The position numbers and the translations under genes were made by a program. The notes beneath the pieces are model-generated. The model was not told where the DNA came from and ran no database searches. It was given only the letters and a program-made list of their open reading frames with translations. Below are positions 7,442-16,995 of a DNA stretch of 64,000 nucleotides, piece after piece. Source of the stretch: JBDSKH01 sp035556655 (GTDB taxonomy: Bacteria > Actinomycetota > Actinomycetes > Actinomycetales > Microbacteriaceae); assembly GCA_035556655.1 (NCBI GenBank), contig DATMFW010000067.1, positions 139,202 through 203,201 on the forward strand, written 5' to 3'. How positions within the stretch are numbered: the first letter of the stretch is position 1; each line of letters opens with the position of its first letter.

Positions 7442-10246
7442 GTGGCAGCCCGATTCGACGCCTTCATCTCGTACTCGCGCTCGGCGTCGAGCACTCTCGC
7501 GGTCGAACTGCGCAATGGGATCGAGCGGTTCGCCAAGCCCTGGTACCGGCTGCGTTCGTCGCGGGTGTTCCTCGACGACGCGTCGATGTCGGCGAACACC
7601 GGGCTCTGGTCGACCATCGAACGGGGCCTGACCGAGGCCGAGTGGTTCATCCTGATCTGCAGCCCGAAGGCGGCCGAGTCGCAGTACGTCACCACCGAGA
7701 TCACCTGGTGGCTGCAGCACAAGTCCGCCGACCGCATCCTGCTGGTCCTCGACGAGGGCACGATGCTCTGGGACGCGAAGGCGGGCGACTTCGACTGGAA
7801 GCGCTCGAGCGCGGTCAATCGCGCGCTGTCGAAGGCGTTCGCCGAAGAGCCGCGCTGGGTCGAGATGCCCTGGTTCGAGGCGGAGGGTTCGCTCGGCACC
7901 GCGGACCCACGCTTCCCGGAGCGAGTCGCCGACCTCGCCTCCGCTGTCCGCGGCCTGGAGCGCGACGAACTGATCGGTGAGAACGTGCGCCAGCGGCGCC
8001 GGGCGCTGCGGCTGCTGCGCGGGGGAGTGATCGCGCTCTCGGGGCTGCTCATCGCATCGCTCGTCGCCACGGTCATCGCGGTCGTCAACGGCAACGCAGC
8101 CGCCGAGCAGGCGCGCATCGCGCTCGCACGACAGCTGGCGGCCCAGGCCATCACGCTCAGTGCGACCGACCTGCAGACGGCGTCCCTGCTCGCCGTCGAG
8201 GCCCAGCGCATGAACGACGACGCGCAGACGCGGGCCGCCCTGTTCCAGCTCGCCACCGCGAGCCCCCAGCTGGTGCGCTCGCTGCCGGTCGGGTCCACGG
8301 TCACGGCGACAGCGCTCGCCGCCGACGGCACGGTCTTCACCGGCGACGAGGACGGCACCGTCGTGCGCTGGGACGGCTCCGAGCGGGTGGACCTCGCCGA
8401 TCTGAACGCGAGGGTGTCGGGGCTGTCGGTCTCCGACGACGGCGCCTACGTGGCCGCCGCGATGGCGGGGGACGAGATCCGGGTGGTGACCCCGGCCGGC
8501 GACGCCGAGCTGACGGTGCCGCCGCCGCCGGACCCCGACTTCGGCGGCACCAAGACCGTCGCGACGCTCGCGGCGATCTCACCCGACGGCGCCTACCTCG
8601 CGGTCACCAACCGCTCGGACTGGCTGACCCTGTTCGAGCGCGGCTCCGACGAGGGCGAGACCACCTACACCCCGATCGGGACCGTCCCGTTCGGCGGCCG
8701 GGTGGGCTGGGGCGACGGCGAGCTCACCACCTTCATGGTGGCCGGCCGCTGGGCGCGGATCGCGCTACGGGACGCCTCGGTGCTCGACAGCGGAACGCAC
8801 ACCCTCGGAATCAGCGCGAACGGGTTCGCGATCTCCGGGGACGGCAGAGTGCTCGCCGGGTCGCCGGCCAAGAGCGTCAACTACTCGGTCTGGGACACCG
8901 CAGGGTCGGTCTCGGGAGGGGGAGACGTCCCCGGCGACCCGGCCGACCGGGTGGCCACCTCGCAGATCGCCGGGTCCCTCGACCTCGCGCTCGACGAGAG
9001 CGGCTCGCGCCTGGCCGTCATGGACGACGGCGTGATCTACATCTCGCGGGTCCGCGCCGCATCCGAGCTCCCCGAGATCCCGACCGCCCTGCTCGGTGCG
9101 GGCGAGGTCACGGGCGAGACTCTGGCGTTCCGCGGCGACACCGTTGTCAACGGCACCGGCGAGTTCGCCCTCGTCTGGGACCTGACCCAGACCGGACGGA
9201 TCTCGACCGAGTTCGCCTCCCCGGTCCCCGACGGCTGCTCGGCCTGCGGGCCGCCGCTCGTGGCCGTCGGCCCCGACGGCGACCGGGCGCTCATGTGGTC
9301 GGTCGGAGGCGGCAGCCCGGTGCTCGTGGACCTCGCCACCCAGCAGAGCACCGTCGTCGACGGGGCGGGCGAGTTCGGCCTCACCACGGCCGCCTGGTGG
9401 GACGCCGACGAGTTCCTGGTCAGCTCGATGACCCGACAGGTCGTGTTCCTGGTCGGGGCCGAGACCCTCGAGGCGACCCGGGGCGTGCCGCTTCCGTTCG
9501 CGGACGGGGTGACCGTTCTCGCCCTGCACGGGGATCCGCGCCAGGGGCGGGTCACCGCCCTGGGAGACGACGGCTCGCTCGCCGTCGTCACCCTCGACGG
9601 CACGGTGATCACGCACACCGAACCGTTCGCGGATCTGCTGAGCGCCCGGCTGGCCTACTCGTATGGCATCTCGCCGGATGGCGCGACGGCCTTCGTGTAC
9701 AAGGCCGACAGCATCGAGGGCGGGCTGCGCATGGTGTCGACCGACTCCGGCGCGACCCTCTACGAGAACCCGGGACTGACCCCGGCGCTCTACGACGGCC
9801 GATCACGACTTCACCTCTTCGCCGACGGCCGCGAGACGGTGCTCGACGGCTCGGGTTCGGTGGTTCTCGACCGGCCCGCCGACGCCGAGACGCGTCCGAT
9901 GCCGTCGCTCAGCTCCGACGGGGACCTGCTGGCCGGGGGAGGACCGAGCGGACTCATCAGCCTGCTCGACCTCGCGCGGGGCGGCGTCGTCGTCGGGCGG
10001 GTGCCGGTTCCGGTGGAAGACAACCGGCTGCCGGTGACCGCGTTCCGCCCCGACGGGACGGCGTTGTTCACGGCGATCCCGTCGATGGACGGGCTCGGAC
10101 GCGCCGCAACGGTGAGCGTCCTCACCCTGGTACCCGACGAGTGGCGCAGGTCGGCCTGCGCCGTGGCGGGCCGCGATCTGAGCGCCGAGGAGTGGTCCGC
10201 GTACGTCGGAACCGCTGTGCCGGCCGACCTCGGGTGCGGCCGATGA
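7442..10246 (+). CDS. TIR domain - membrane segment - beta-propeller protein
   Basis: 934 residues. Residues 4-145 are a TIR domain (RFDAFISYSRS, then FLDD, LICSPKAAES). Glu86 in QYVTTEI lines up with the catalytic glutamate of NAD+-cleaving TIR domains. RQRRRALRLLR then precedes one hydrophobic helix at about 194-215; the positive-inside rule puts the TIR inside the cell and the rest outside. A helical linker (about 220-275, alanine-rich) leads to about 640 residues of repeated beta-strand blades with ALAADGT, AISPDGA, GISPDGA and SLSSDGD turns, a degenerate WD40-like propeller. There is no NTPase domain, unlike STAND receptors. TAGTCT (7430-7435) lies 6 bases before the GTG. It overlaps the next gene by ATGA. 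Predicted role: NADase effector or signal generator controlled by the propeller. Confidence 0.8.
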   Translation: MAARFDAFISYSRSASSTLAVELRNGIERFAKPWYRLRSSRVFLDDASMSANTGLWSTIERGLTEAEWFILICSPKAAESQYVTTEITWWLQHKSADRILLVLDEGTMLWDAKAGDFDWKRSSAVNRALSKAFAEEPRWVEMPWFEAEGSLGTADPRFPERVADLASAVRGLERDELIGENVRQRRRALRLLRGGVIALSGLLIASLVATVIAVVNGNAAAEQARIALARQLAAQAITLSATDLQTASLLAVEAQRMNDDAQTRAALFQLATASPQLVRSLPVGSTVTATALAADGTVFTGDEDGTVVRWDGSERVDLADLNARVSGLSVSDDGAYVAAAMAGDEIRVVTPAGDAELTVPPPPDPDFGGTKTVATLAAISPDGAYLAVTNRSDWLTLFERGSDEGETTYTPIGTVPFGGRVGWGDGELTTFMVAGRWARIALRDASVLDSGTHTLGISANGFAISGDGRVLAGSPAKSVNYSVWDTAGSVSGGGDVPGDPADRVATSQIAGSLDLALDESGSRLAVMDDGVIYISRVRAASELPEIPTALLGAGEVTGETLAFRGDTVVNGTGEFALVWDLTQTGRISTEFASPVPDGCSACGPPLVAVGPDGDRALMWSVGGGSPVLVDLATQQSTVVDGAGEFGLTTAAWWDADEFLVSSMTRQVVFLVGAETLEATRGVPLPFADGVTVLALHGDPRQGRVTALGDDGSLAVVTLDGTVITHTEPFADLLSARLAYSYGISPDGATAFVYKADSIEGGLRMVSTDSGATLYENPGLTPALYDGRSRLHLFADGRETVLDGSGSVVLDRPADAETRPMPSLSSDGDLLAGGGPSGLISLLDLARGGVVVGRVPVPVEDNRLPVTAFRPDGTALFTAIPSMDGLGRAATVSVLTLVPDEWRRSACAVAGRDLSAEEWSAYVGTAVPADLGCGR

Positions 10247-12480
10247 TCGGGCGGCTGGTCTGCCTCGTCGCCTCGCTGCTCTTCGCGATCTCCGTCGGTC
10301 TGCTGGCGCTCGCCGTGTACGTGCCGCTGCCCGGCGTGCTCGGCGCCTGGAACGATCCCGCCGCCGGGTTCCCGGTCACCGTCTCCGTCCTGCTCGGAGC
10401 GGTCGCGTTCGGGGCATGGGCCTGGCCGCGCCGGCACGGCGATCATGCGTTCTCGCTGGTCTTCCTCGGTCTCGGCACCGCCGTGGTGCTCGTGCTCGGC
10501 ACCGCCGGGTATCTGCGCTGCATCGACCCCGCCCAGAGTGCCGGGTGGTCGGTGCTCTCCCGGGTGCTGGGCTTCCTGTTGAACGGCTACGACGTCGCCA
10601 TGTTCGAGGGCGGCGAGTGCGGCCCCGGGGTGCCGCTCGCCCTCCAGTTCGCCCGGCTCGTGCAGTTGACGGTGCTCGTGGTCGCGGCGAGCCGTGCGCT
10701 GGCCGCGCTGCTGCGCGGGCAGGTCGACCGGGTGCGGGTGCGGCTGGCGCGCAGCATCCAACTCGTGGTCGGAGCCGATGAGGATTCCGCGGTCCTGCTC
10801 GCCCCGCTGGCCGCCGAGCGCGGCATCGCCCTTCCCGTCGTGGTGACCTCGGATGCGGGAGCCGCCTGGGTGCGCAGGGCACGCGCCCAGGGCTGGCGCA
10901 TCGTCGCAGGCGACGCCACGCACCCCGAGCTGCTCGCCCCGCTCCTGCGGCGCGGGCAGAGCCGCCATGCGCTCACGGGTCTGGCCGTGCTGCCGGCCGA
11001 CAGCACGGCCGCGCAGCGGCTGGTGCGATCCGTCGAGCAGGCGCTCGCCGGACGGACGGGAGCGCCGGTCCGCGCCCTGGTGCGGATCGACGAGGCCTGG
11101 CAGGCCGAGGACTGGCGCCGGCGTTACCTCTCCCGGGCCGGGGAGTGGGCCGTCGACACCCTGAGCATCGACGAGGTCACGGCGCGTCTCGTCGTCGAGG
11201 ACGCCCTGCGCGCGGGAGTGGACCGCATCGTCGTCGTCGGTCACAGCGGGCTGACCTTCGCCGTGCTGGCCGAGCTCGCTCAGCAGAGCCGCGAGGCCGG
11301 TCTGCTGGGGGCGCCCGCGGCCCCGGGCGTCGTCGTGCTCGACCCGGAGGCCGACGACGTGCTCGAGCAGCACGCCTTCAGCCAGCGCCGGTTCGGCAAC
11401 ACCAGCGGGGTGCAGGCGAGCGCGGCGGCCGAACAGCCGGGACCGGCATCGATCGCGCGGGCCGTGGCCGGCGCCACCGCCCCCGCGATCATCTTCGCGG
11501 GAGACCCCGACGAGCGCCTCCAGCGCCTGGCCGCCGTGCTCGGCGCCGAGTCCCCGGACTGGGTGCTCTACTCGCGCCAGTCCGGGGTCGCCGGTCTCGG
11601 CCGCGAACCGCTGCTGGCGCGCGTGCACGCCTTCGGCTCGACCCTCGACGCCGGGGGTCGCCCGATCGGCGCCTGGGAACGGGTCGCGCGCCTGGGCCAT
11701 GAGCGGTTCATCCGGGAGCATCCCGACCCGGCCATCGCATCCCGCCGCCCGTGGGACGAGCTGGCGCCGTTCTATCGGATCTCGAACCTGCGGCAGGTGA
11801 TGTCGACCCTCGGCAACGCGGTCGCCGTCGGCCGCAGCTGGGGAGCGGGCGCCGCCGCGGTGGGCATGCCCTCCGACGAGCAGCTCGAGCGGATGGCGCG
11901 CCGGGAGCACGACTCGTGGAGCGCGCACCTGGCGGCGAACGGCTGGCGGTACGGGGACGGCCGCGACGACGCCCGGCGCCGGCACCCCGATCTGCGGCCA
12001 TGGGACGAGCTCGATGAGGAGGCGCGCGACAAGACCCGCGCCGGCGTGCGGTCCAGTCTCGAACTGCTCGCCACCCTCGGCTACCGGTCCTTCGACGACA
12101 CCTCGGCCGACTGGCGCACCTACCATCGCCACGGCGTGGTCTGGGCCCGGCGACGCGACGAGGGCTGGGAGTGGAGCACCGCATCCGGTCAGACGTTGCG
12201 CGGCGCGCCGGGCGACTGGGAGGTGTACGACAAGCGCGGGCACGCGCACGCCGTCGCCCCCGCCGCGTTCGCCTCGTCGCATCGCCACCTCGAGGGCGAC
12301 CGCTACGAGCGCACGGGCAGCGTGCAGGTGCGGCCCGCCCGGCCCGGCGAGGTGATCGAGACCCTCGAGGGCCCGCTGGTCGCGGGCGAGGGGGAGTGGG
12401 TGGTGCGGGGCGACCTGGGGGAGGAGTGGATCATCACCGGCGAACGGTTGCGGTCCGGCTACCGCGCCGGGCCTGGATAG
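10243..12480 (+). CDS. membrane protein with Rossmann (TrkA-N-like), RyR and PGDYG-like domains
   Basis: 745 residues; the ATG overlaps the TIR gene stop, so the two are translationally coupled. Four hydrophobic helices lie at about 4-27, 43-62, 68-90 and 132-157; the loop between the last two holds Cys93 and Cys126 and should be outside. No potassium-channel filter is seen. Residues 171-300 (SIQLVVGADEDSAVLLAPLA, then VVVTSD, GDATHPELL) resemble a TrkA-N/RCK nucleotide-binding unit, and 325-440 a second Rossmann-like unit (RIVVVGHSGLT). A RyR domain follows: EHDSWSAHLAANGWRYG at 555-571, HPDLRPWDEL and KTRAGVRSSLELLATLGY to 614. The tail (about 650-742: APGDWEVYDKRG, TLEGP, VRGDLGEEW) looks like PGDYG domains. 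Likely a ligand sensor partnered with the TIR protein; function is inferred. Confidence 0.72.
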   Translation: MIGRLVCLVASLLFAISVGLLALAVYVPLPGVLGAWNDPAAGFPVTVSVLLGAVAFGAWAWPRRHGDHAFSLVFLGLGTAVVLVLGTAGYLRCIDPAQSAGWSVLSRVLGFLLNGYDVAMFEGGECGPGVPLALQFARLVQLTVLVVAASRALAALLRGQVDRVRVRLARSIQLVVGADEDSAVLLAPLAAERGIALPVVVTSDAGAAWVRRARAQGWRIVAGDATHPELLAPLLRRGQSRHALTGLAVLPADSTAAQRLVRSVEQALAGRTGAPVRALVRIDEAWQAEDWRRRYLSRAGEWAVDTLSIDEVTARLVVEDALRAGVDRIVVVGHSGLTFAVLAELAQQSREAGLLGAPAAPGVVVLDPEADDVLEQHAFSQRRFGNTSGVQASAAAEQPGPASIARAVAGATAPAIIFAGDPDERLQRLAAVLGAESPDWVLYSRQSGVAGLGREPLLARVHAFGSTLDAGGRPIGAWERVARLGHERFIREHPDPAIASRRPWDELAPFYRISNLRQVMSTLGNAVAVGRSWGAGAAAVGMPSDEQLERMARREHDSWSAHLAANGWRYGDGRDDARRRHPDLRPWDELDEEARDKTRAGVRSSLELLATLGYRSFDDTSADWRTYHRHGVVWARRRDEGWEWSTASGQTLRGAPGDWEVYDKRGHAHAVAPAAFASSHRHLEGDRYERTGSVQVRPARPGEVIETLEGPLVAGEGEWVVRGDLGEEWIITGERLRSGYRAGPG

Positions 12481-12489
12481 GGTGGCGAG

Positions 12490-13578
<1,089 letters not shown>

Positions 13579-13585
13579 CCCTCTC

Positions 13586-14473
13586 ATGGTCGCTCTGCTC
13601 CCGCGGGTCAAGTCGCGCCTGTTCATCCACGCGAACCGGCGCACGACCAACCTGCTCGAGGGTGAGTACGCCGCGATCAGCGCGGGGCGCAGTCTCGACT
13701 TCGACGACCTGCGCGAGTACCTCCCGGGCGACGACGTCGACGACATCGACTGGAACGCGACGGCGCGCACCGGCAACCCGCTGGTGAAGCGCTACAAGCA
13801 GACGAGGCGCCACGACGTGGTCCTGGCCGTGGACACCGGGCGCGGCATGGCGGCCGCCGCGCAGACCGGAGCGCCCAAGCGCGACATCGCCGTCCTGATC
13901 GCCGGTGCACTCGGGTACCTGTCGCTGCGCCACGGCGACGCGGTCGGTCTGATGACCCAGTCCGGCGGGCGCATGCGGCACCGCAAGCCGCGCGCGAGCG
14001 AGGCGTACCTGGAGACCCTGCTGCGCACCGTCCAGCAGGAGACGCGGCTGGATTCGGACCCGAGCGATCCGTACGGGCTGTGCGGGCATCTGCTGCGCGG
14101 CATCCCGAACCGCAGCATCGTCATCATCGTGGGCGACGACGTCGAGCCGGCTCCCGACGTCGACGAGGCGCTGCGGGCGCTTCGCGAGAAGCACGAGCTG
14201 ATGTGGATCACCGTCGGCGACCTCGACCTGGTGAAGGGCGACGGCAGCGGGCGCGACCTGCTCGACGTCGAGGACGGCGGCCCGATCCCCGCCGTGCTGC
14301 GCAAGGACCCGGCGCTGGCGAAGGTCTACGCGACCCGCACCTCGCACCGCATCGCCGCGCAGGAGGCCTACTTCCGCTCCCGCGGCGTCTCGCACTGCCG
14401 GGTCACCGGCGCCGACGAGGTCGTCCCGGCGCTGCTGCGGCTGCTGCAGAGGAGGCGCCGTGCGGGCTTCTGA
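13586..14473 (+). CDS. DUF58 domain protein
   Basis: 295 residues. Carries the DUF58 signature LREYLPGDDVDDIDWNATA near residues 40-58, with the following conserved KRYKQTRR. The rest looks like a degenerate vWA-like fold (VVLAVDTGRGM, then IVIIVGDD). In MoxR operons DUF58 proteins are thought to be clients or adaptors of the ATPase, on the cytoplasmic side. The ATG 7 bases after the moxR stop is preferred to an upstream in-frame codon inside moxR. It overlaps the next gene by 14 bases, consistent with one operon. Confidence 0.85.
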   Translation: MVALLPRVKSRLFIHANRRTTNLLEGEYAAISAGRSLDFDDLREYLPGDDVDDIDWNATARTGNPLVKRYKQTRRHDVVLAVDTGRGMAAAAQTGAPKRDIAVLIAGALGYLSLRHGDAVGLMTQSGGRMRHRKPRASEAYLETLLRTVQQETRLDSDPSDPYGLCGHLLRGIPNRSIVIIVGDDVEPAPDVDEALRALREKHELMWITVGDLDLVKGDGSGRDLLDVEDGGPIPAVLRKDPALAKVYATRTSHRIAAQEAYFRSRGVSHCRVTGADEVVPALLRLLQRRRRAGF

Positions 14474-14957
14474 TCTGCCGGACATCAGCGACTTCTACCC
14501 CCCGCTGCCCTACGACTGGTGGTGGTGGCTGGTGCTGCCGCTCTTCATCGCGCTGCTGATCGCCTGGGTGCTGCTCAGCCGCCGATTCGCCCGGATGCGG
14601 GGCTGGCGCCGCCGCGGCGTGTCCGGTCCCGTGACCCCCAAGGTTCTACCCCTTCCGGTCGATGTCCGCCGCAAGGCCCTCACCCGCATCGCCGACGTCG
14701 AGCGCCGGGTGGCCGCCGGGGAGCTGTCGCCGCGCGATGCGCACCTGGAACTGAGCGAGGTCCTGCGCGAGCTGGCGTTCTACACCACGCGCTTCGACGC
14801 CCGGACGATGACCCTCACCGAGCTGCGTCGCGCCGGGCTGAGCCGGCTGGCCGACACCATCGCCACGTTCTACCCGGTGAACTTCGCTCCGGCGGAGGCG
14901 GTCGAGGCCCAGCCCGCCATCGACGCGGCCCGGACGGCGGTGGCGCAGTGGAGCTAG
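14460..14957 (+). CDS. small membrane protein of the MoxR operon (DUF4381-like)
   Basis: 165 residues. Begins with FYPPLPYDWWWWLVLPLF, then one membrane helix (about 19-40), then a basic and helical cytoplasmic domain with VERRVAAGELSPRDAHLELSEVLR-type helices. Size, order and the tryptophan-rich start match the small DUF4381-like partner commonly placed between DUF58 and vWA genes. GTG start inside the end of the DUF58 gene; its TAG stop overlaps the start of the next gene. The exact biochemical role of this partner is not known. Confidence 0.6.
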   Translation: MRASDLPDISDFYPPLPYDWWWWLVLPLFIALLIAWVLLSRRFARMRGWRRRGVSGPVTPKVLPLPVDVRRKALTRIADVERRVAAGELSPRDAHLELSEVLRELAFYTTRFDARTMTLTELRRAGLSRLADTIATFYPVNFAPAEAVEAQPAIDAARTAVAQWS

Positions 14958-15961
14958 TGTTCGCCTGGATGCCGCTCGTGCTCGCGGGTGTCGTCGTCAC
15001 CACCCTCGTCGTGTTGGTGCTCCTGCGCCGCCGCCGCAGCCGCGCCGACGGCGACATCGTGCCCGCCGCCCACACCGAGCGCCTGCTGGCCCTGCCCGAG
15101 TACCGCTCGGCGTACCGCCGGACGATGGTGAAGCTCGTCGGCATGTTCCTGCTGGTGCTGGTCGCGCTCGGCAGCCTCTCGATCGTCGCCGCGCGGCCCA
15201 TCACCACCGATGTCGCCGACACCGACCGGGTGAACCGCGACATCGTGCTCTGCCTCGACGTCTCCGGCTCGATGATCGCGGCCGATGCCCAGATCGTCGG
15301 ACGCTTCCTCGAGCTCGTCGAACAGTTCCACGGTGAGCGCATCGCCCTCGTGGTCTGGGACAGCTCGGCGGCGCAGGTGTTCCCGCTCAACGATGACTAC
15401 GACTACGTCGAAGAGAAGCTGGCGAGCGTGCAGGACGAGGTGAGCACCGACGTGGGCGATGTCGGGGACATCTTCGGCGGAGACCCCGACGGGGACCCGC
15501 CGCTGTATGCCGGGACAGACCTCGGTGACGGCTCCTCGCTGATCGGCGATGGCCTCGCCTCGTGCGTGCTGCGCTTCGACAACCCCGACCTCGACCGGTC
15601 CCGCACGATCATCCTGGCCACCGACAACGCGCTCGCCGGGATGCCGATCGTGACCCTCGAGGAGGCGACGTCCTTCGCGATCGAGCGCGGCATCCGGGTG
15701 TACGGGATCGGCCCCGGTTCGATGTACGCCTCCGAGGAGGACGACCTGCGCACCCAGCTGCAGCGCACCGGCGGCGAGCTCTACGGCGTCGGGGACACGG
15801 CGGCAGGGCAGAACATCGTCGACCAGGTGCTGGAGGATCAGGCCGGCACGCTCGAGGGCGTGCCCGAACTCGTCATCATCGATCACCCGGGCTGGCCGTT
15901 CCGCATCGCGCTGCTCGCCATCTGGGGCATCGTGTTCCTGGCCTGGAGGTCGAAGCTGTGA
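14948..15961 (+). CDS. vWA-domain membrane protein (BatA-like)
   Basis: 337 residues. Two N-terminal hydrophobic segments (about 6-26 and 62-82) and one at the extreme C-terminus (about 312-333) flank a vWA domain. The metal-ion adhesion site is intact at its first element: DVSGS at 104-108. Such BatA-type proteins pair with MoxR and with a second vWA protein, and the domain between the second and third helices should lie outside. Possible starts are GTG 14948, GTG 14957 and ATG 14969; the first gives a 10-base overlap with the preceding gene and is used here. It ends in a GTGA overlap with the next gene. Confidence 0.85.
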   Translation: MELVFAWMPLVLAGVVVTTLVVLVLLRRRRSRADGDIVPAAHTERLLALPEYRSAYRRTMVKLVGMFLLVLVALGSLSIVAARPITTDVADTDRVNRDIVLCLDVSGSMIAADAQIVGRFLELVEQFHGERIALVVWDSSAAQVFPLNDDYDYVEEKLASVQDEVSTDVGDVGDIFGGDPDGDPPLYAGTDLGDGSSLIGDGLASCVLRFDNPDLDRSRTIILATDNALAGMPIVTLEEATSFAIERGIRVYGIGPGSMYASEEDDLRTQLQRTGGELYGVGDTAAGQNIVDQVLEDQAGTLEGVPELVIIDHPGWPFRIALLAIWGIVFLAWRSKL

Positions 15962-16995
15962 GCCTCACCTTCGAGCCGCTGTTCGAGCTGTGGACCTCCG
16001 TGCTGCTGCTCGGGCCGCCGATCGCGCTCGTGACCTGGCAGCTCTGGCGCTCGCGCCGGGACCGCCGCACGCTGTGGTCCTCGGTCCGCCGGCTCGGTGC
16101 GCTCGCGCTGCTGGTGCTCGCCGCGTTCGGGCCCGCGGTGCCCGGGGCGATGACCAAGGTCGTCGTGTCCGATATCGACGTGTTCCTGGTGATCGACACC
16201 ACGACCAGCTCGAACGCCGAAGACATGGGTGCGACCGCCGACGGGGCGCCGGTCACGCGGCTGGATGCGATGAAGGCCGATGCGATGAAGGTCGCGGAGA
16301 TCTACGGCGGCGCGCGCTACTCGGTGATCACCTTCGACAACGGCGCTCTCGTGCGGATGCCGCTGGTCTCGGACCCGACGGCCCTGCGCTCGACCCTCGA
16401 CACCCTCGAGGTCGAGCTCGCCGAGTACGCGGGCGGTTCGAGCATCAGCGAGGCGCTGCCGACCCTTCTGAAGCGCCTGCAGGGAGCTTCCGAGCAGCAT
16501 CCCGAGCGGTTGCGGCTGGTGTTCTACTTCGGCGACGGCGAGCAGACCCGCGACTCCGAGCCCGAGTCGATGGCCGAGGCCGCGCCATTCATCTCGGACG
16601 GGGCCGTGTTCGGCTACGGCACCGCGGCGGGCGGGCCGATGCGCCCCAATCTGACCTTCGGCCCGGACGACGCCCTCGCGCCGTACCTGCTCGATACGAC
16701 GCAGAGCGGCGCGCCGCGTGCGCTGTCGAAGATCGACGAGGACGCTCTGCGCACCCTCTCCGCACAGCTCGGTGTCGGCTACCAGCACCGGGTCGCGGGG
16801 GAGGAGCCGGCCTACCCCGATGTCGAGGACCGCATGGGTCAGGAGATCGAGGTGCCCGAGGTGGCGGTGTCGCAGCGGTTGTACTGGGTCCCCGTGATCC
16901 CGGCGTTCCTGTTGCTGCTCTGGGATCTCGTGCTCGCCGCCCGCAATATCGGCGAGCTGCGCGCGGCCCGGCCCGCGCGGAAGGGGCGGGGCTGA
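15958..16995 (+). CDS. second vWA-domain membrane protein (BatB-like)
   Basis: 345 residues, with membrane helices near 14-30, 46-64 and 304-322 enclosing a vWA domain. The adhesion-site motif is DTTTS (D80, T82, S84) instead of the usual DxSxS; threonine can replace serine, so metal binding is possible but less sure than in the upstream paralogue. A glycine-serine turn AGGSSISEAL and YFGDGEQT match later vWA elements. Starts with GTG overlapping the previous stop (GTGA) and ends by TGATG overlap with the TPR gene. Confidence 0.82.
   Translation: MSLTFEPLFELWTSVLLLGPPIALVTWQLWRSRRDRRTLWSSVRRLGALALLVLAAFGPAVPGAMTKVVVSDIDVFLVIDTTTSSNAEDMGATADGAPVTRLDAMKADAMKVAEIYGGARYSVITFDNGALVRMPLVSDPTALRSTLDTLEVELAEYAGGSSISEALPTLLKRLQGASEQHPERLRLVFYFGDGEQTRDSEPESMAEAAPFISDGAVFGYGTAAGGPMRPNLTFGPDDALAPYLLDTTQSGAPRALSKIDEDALRTLSAQLGVGYQHRVAGEEPAYPDVEDRMGQEIEVPEVAVSQRLYWVPVIPAFLLLLWDLVLAARNIGELRAARPARKGRG

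Noticed and set aside
10610..10780. Four-helix plus RCK-like layout of the RyR protein considered as a potassium channel
   Set aside because: No TVGYG-like selectivity filter or pore helix is visible; the loop before the last helix has cysteines instead.
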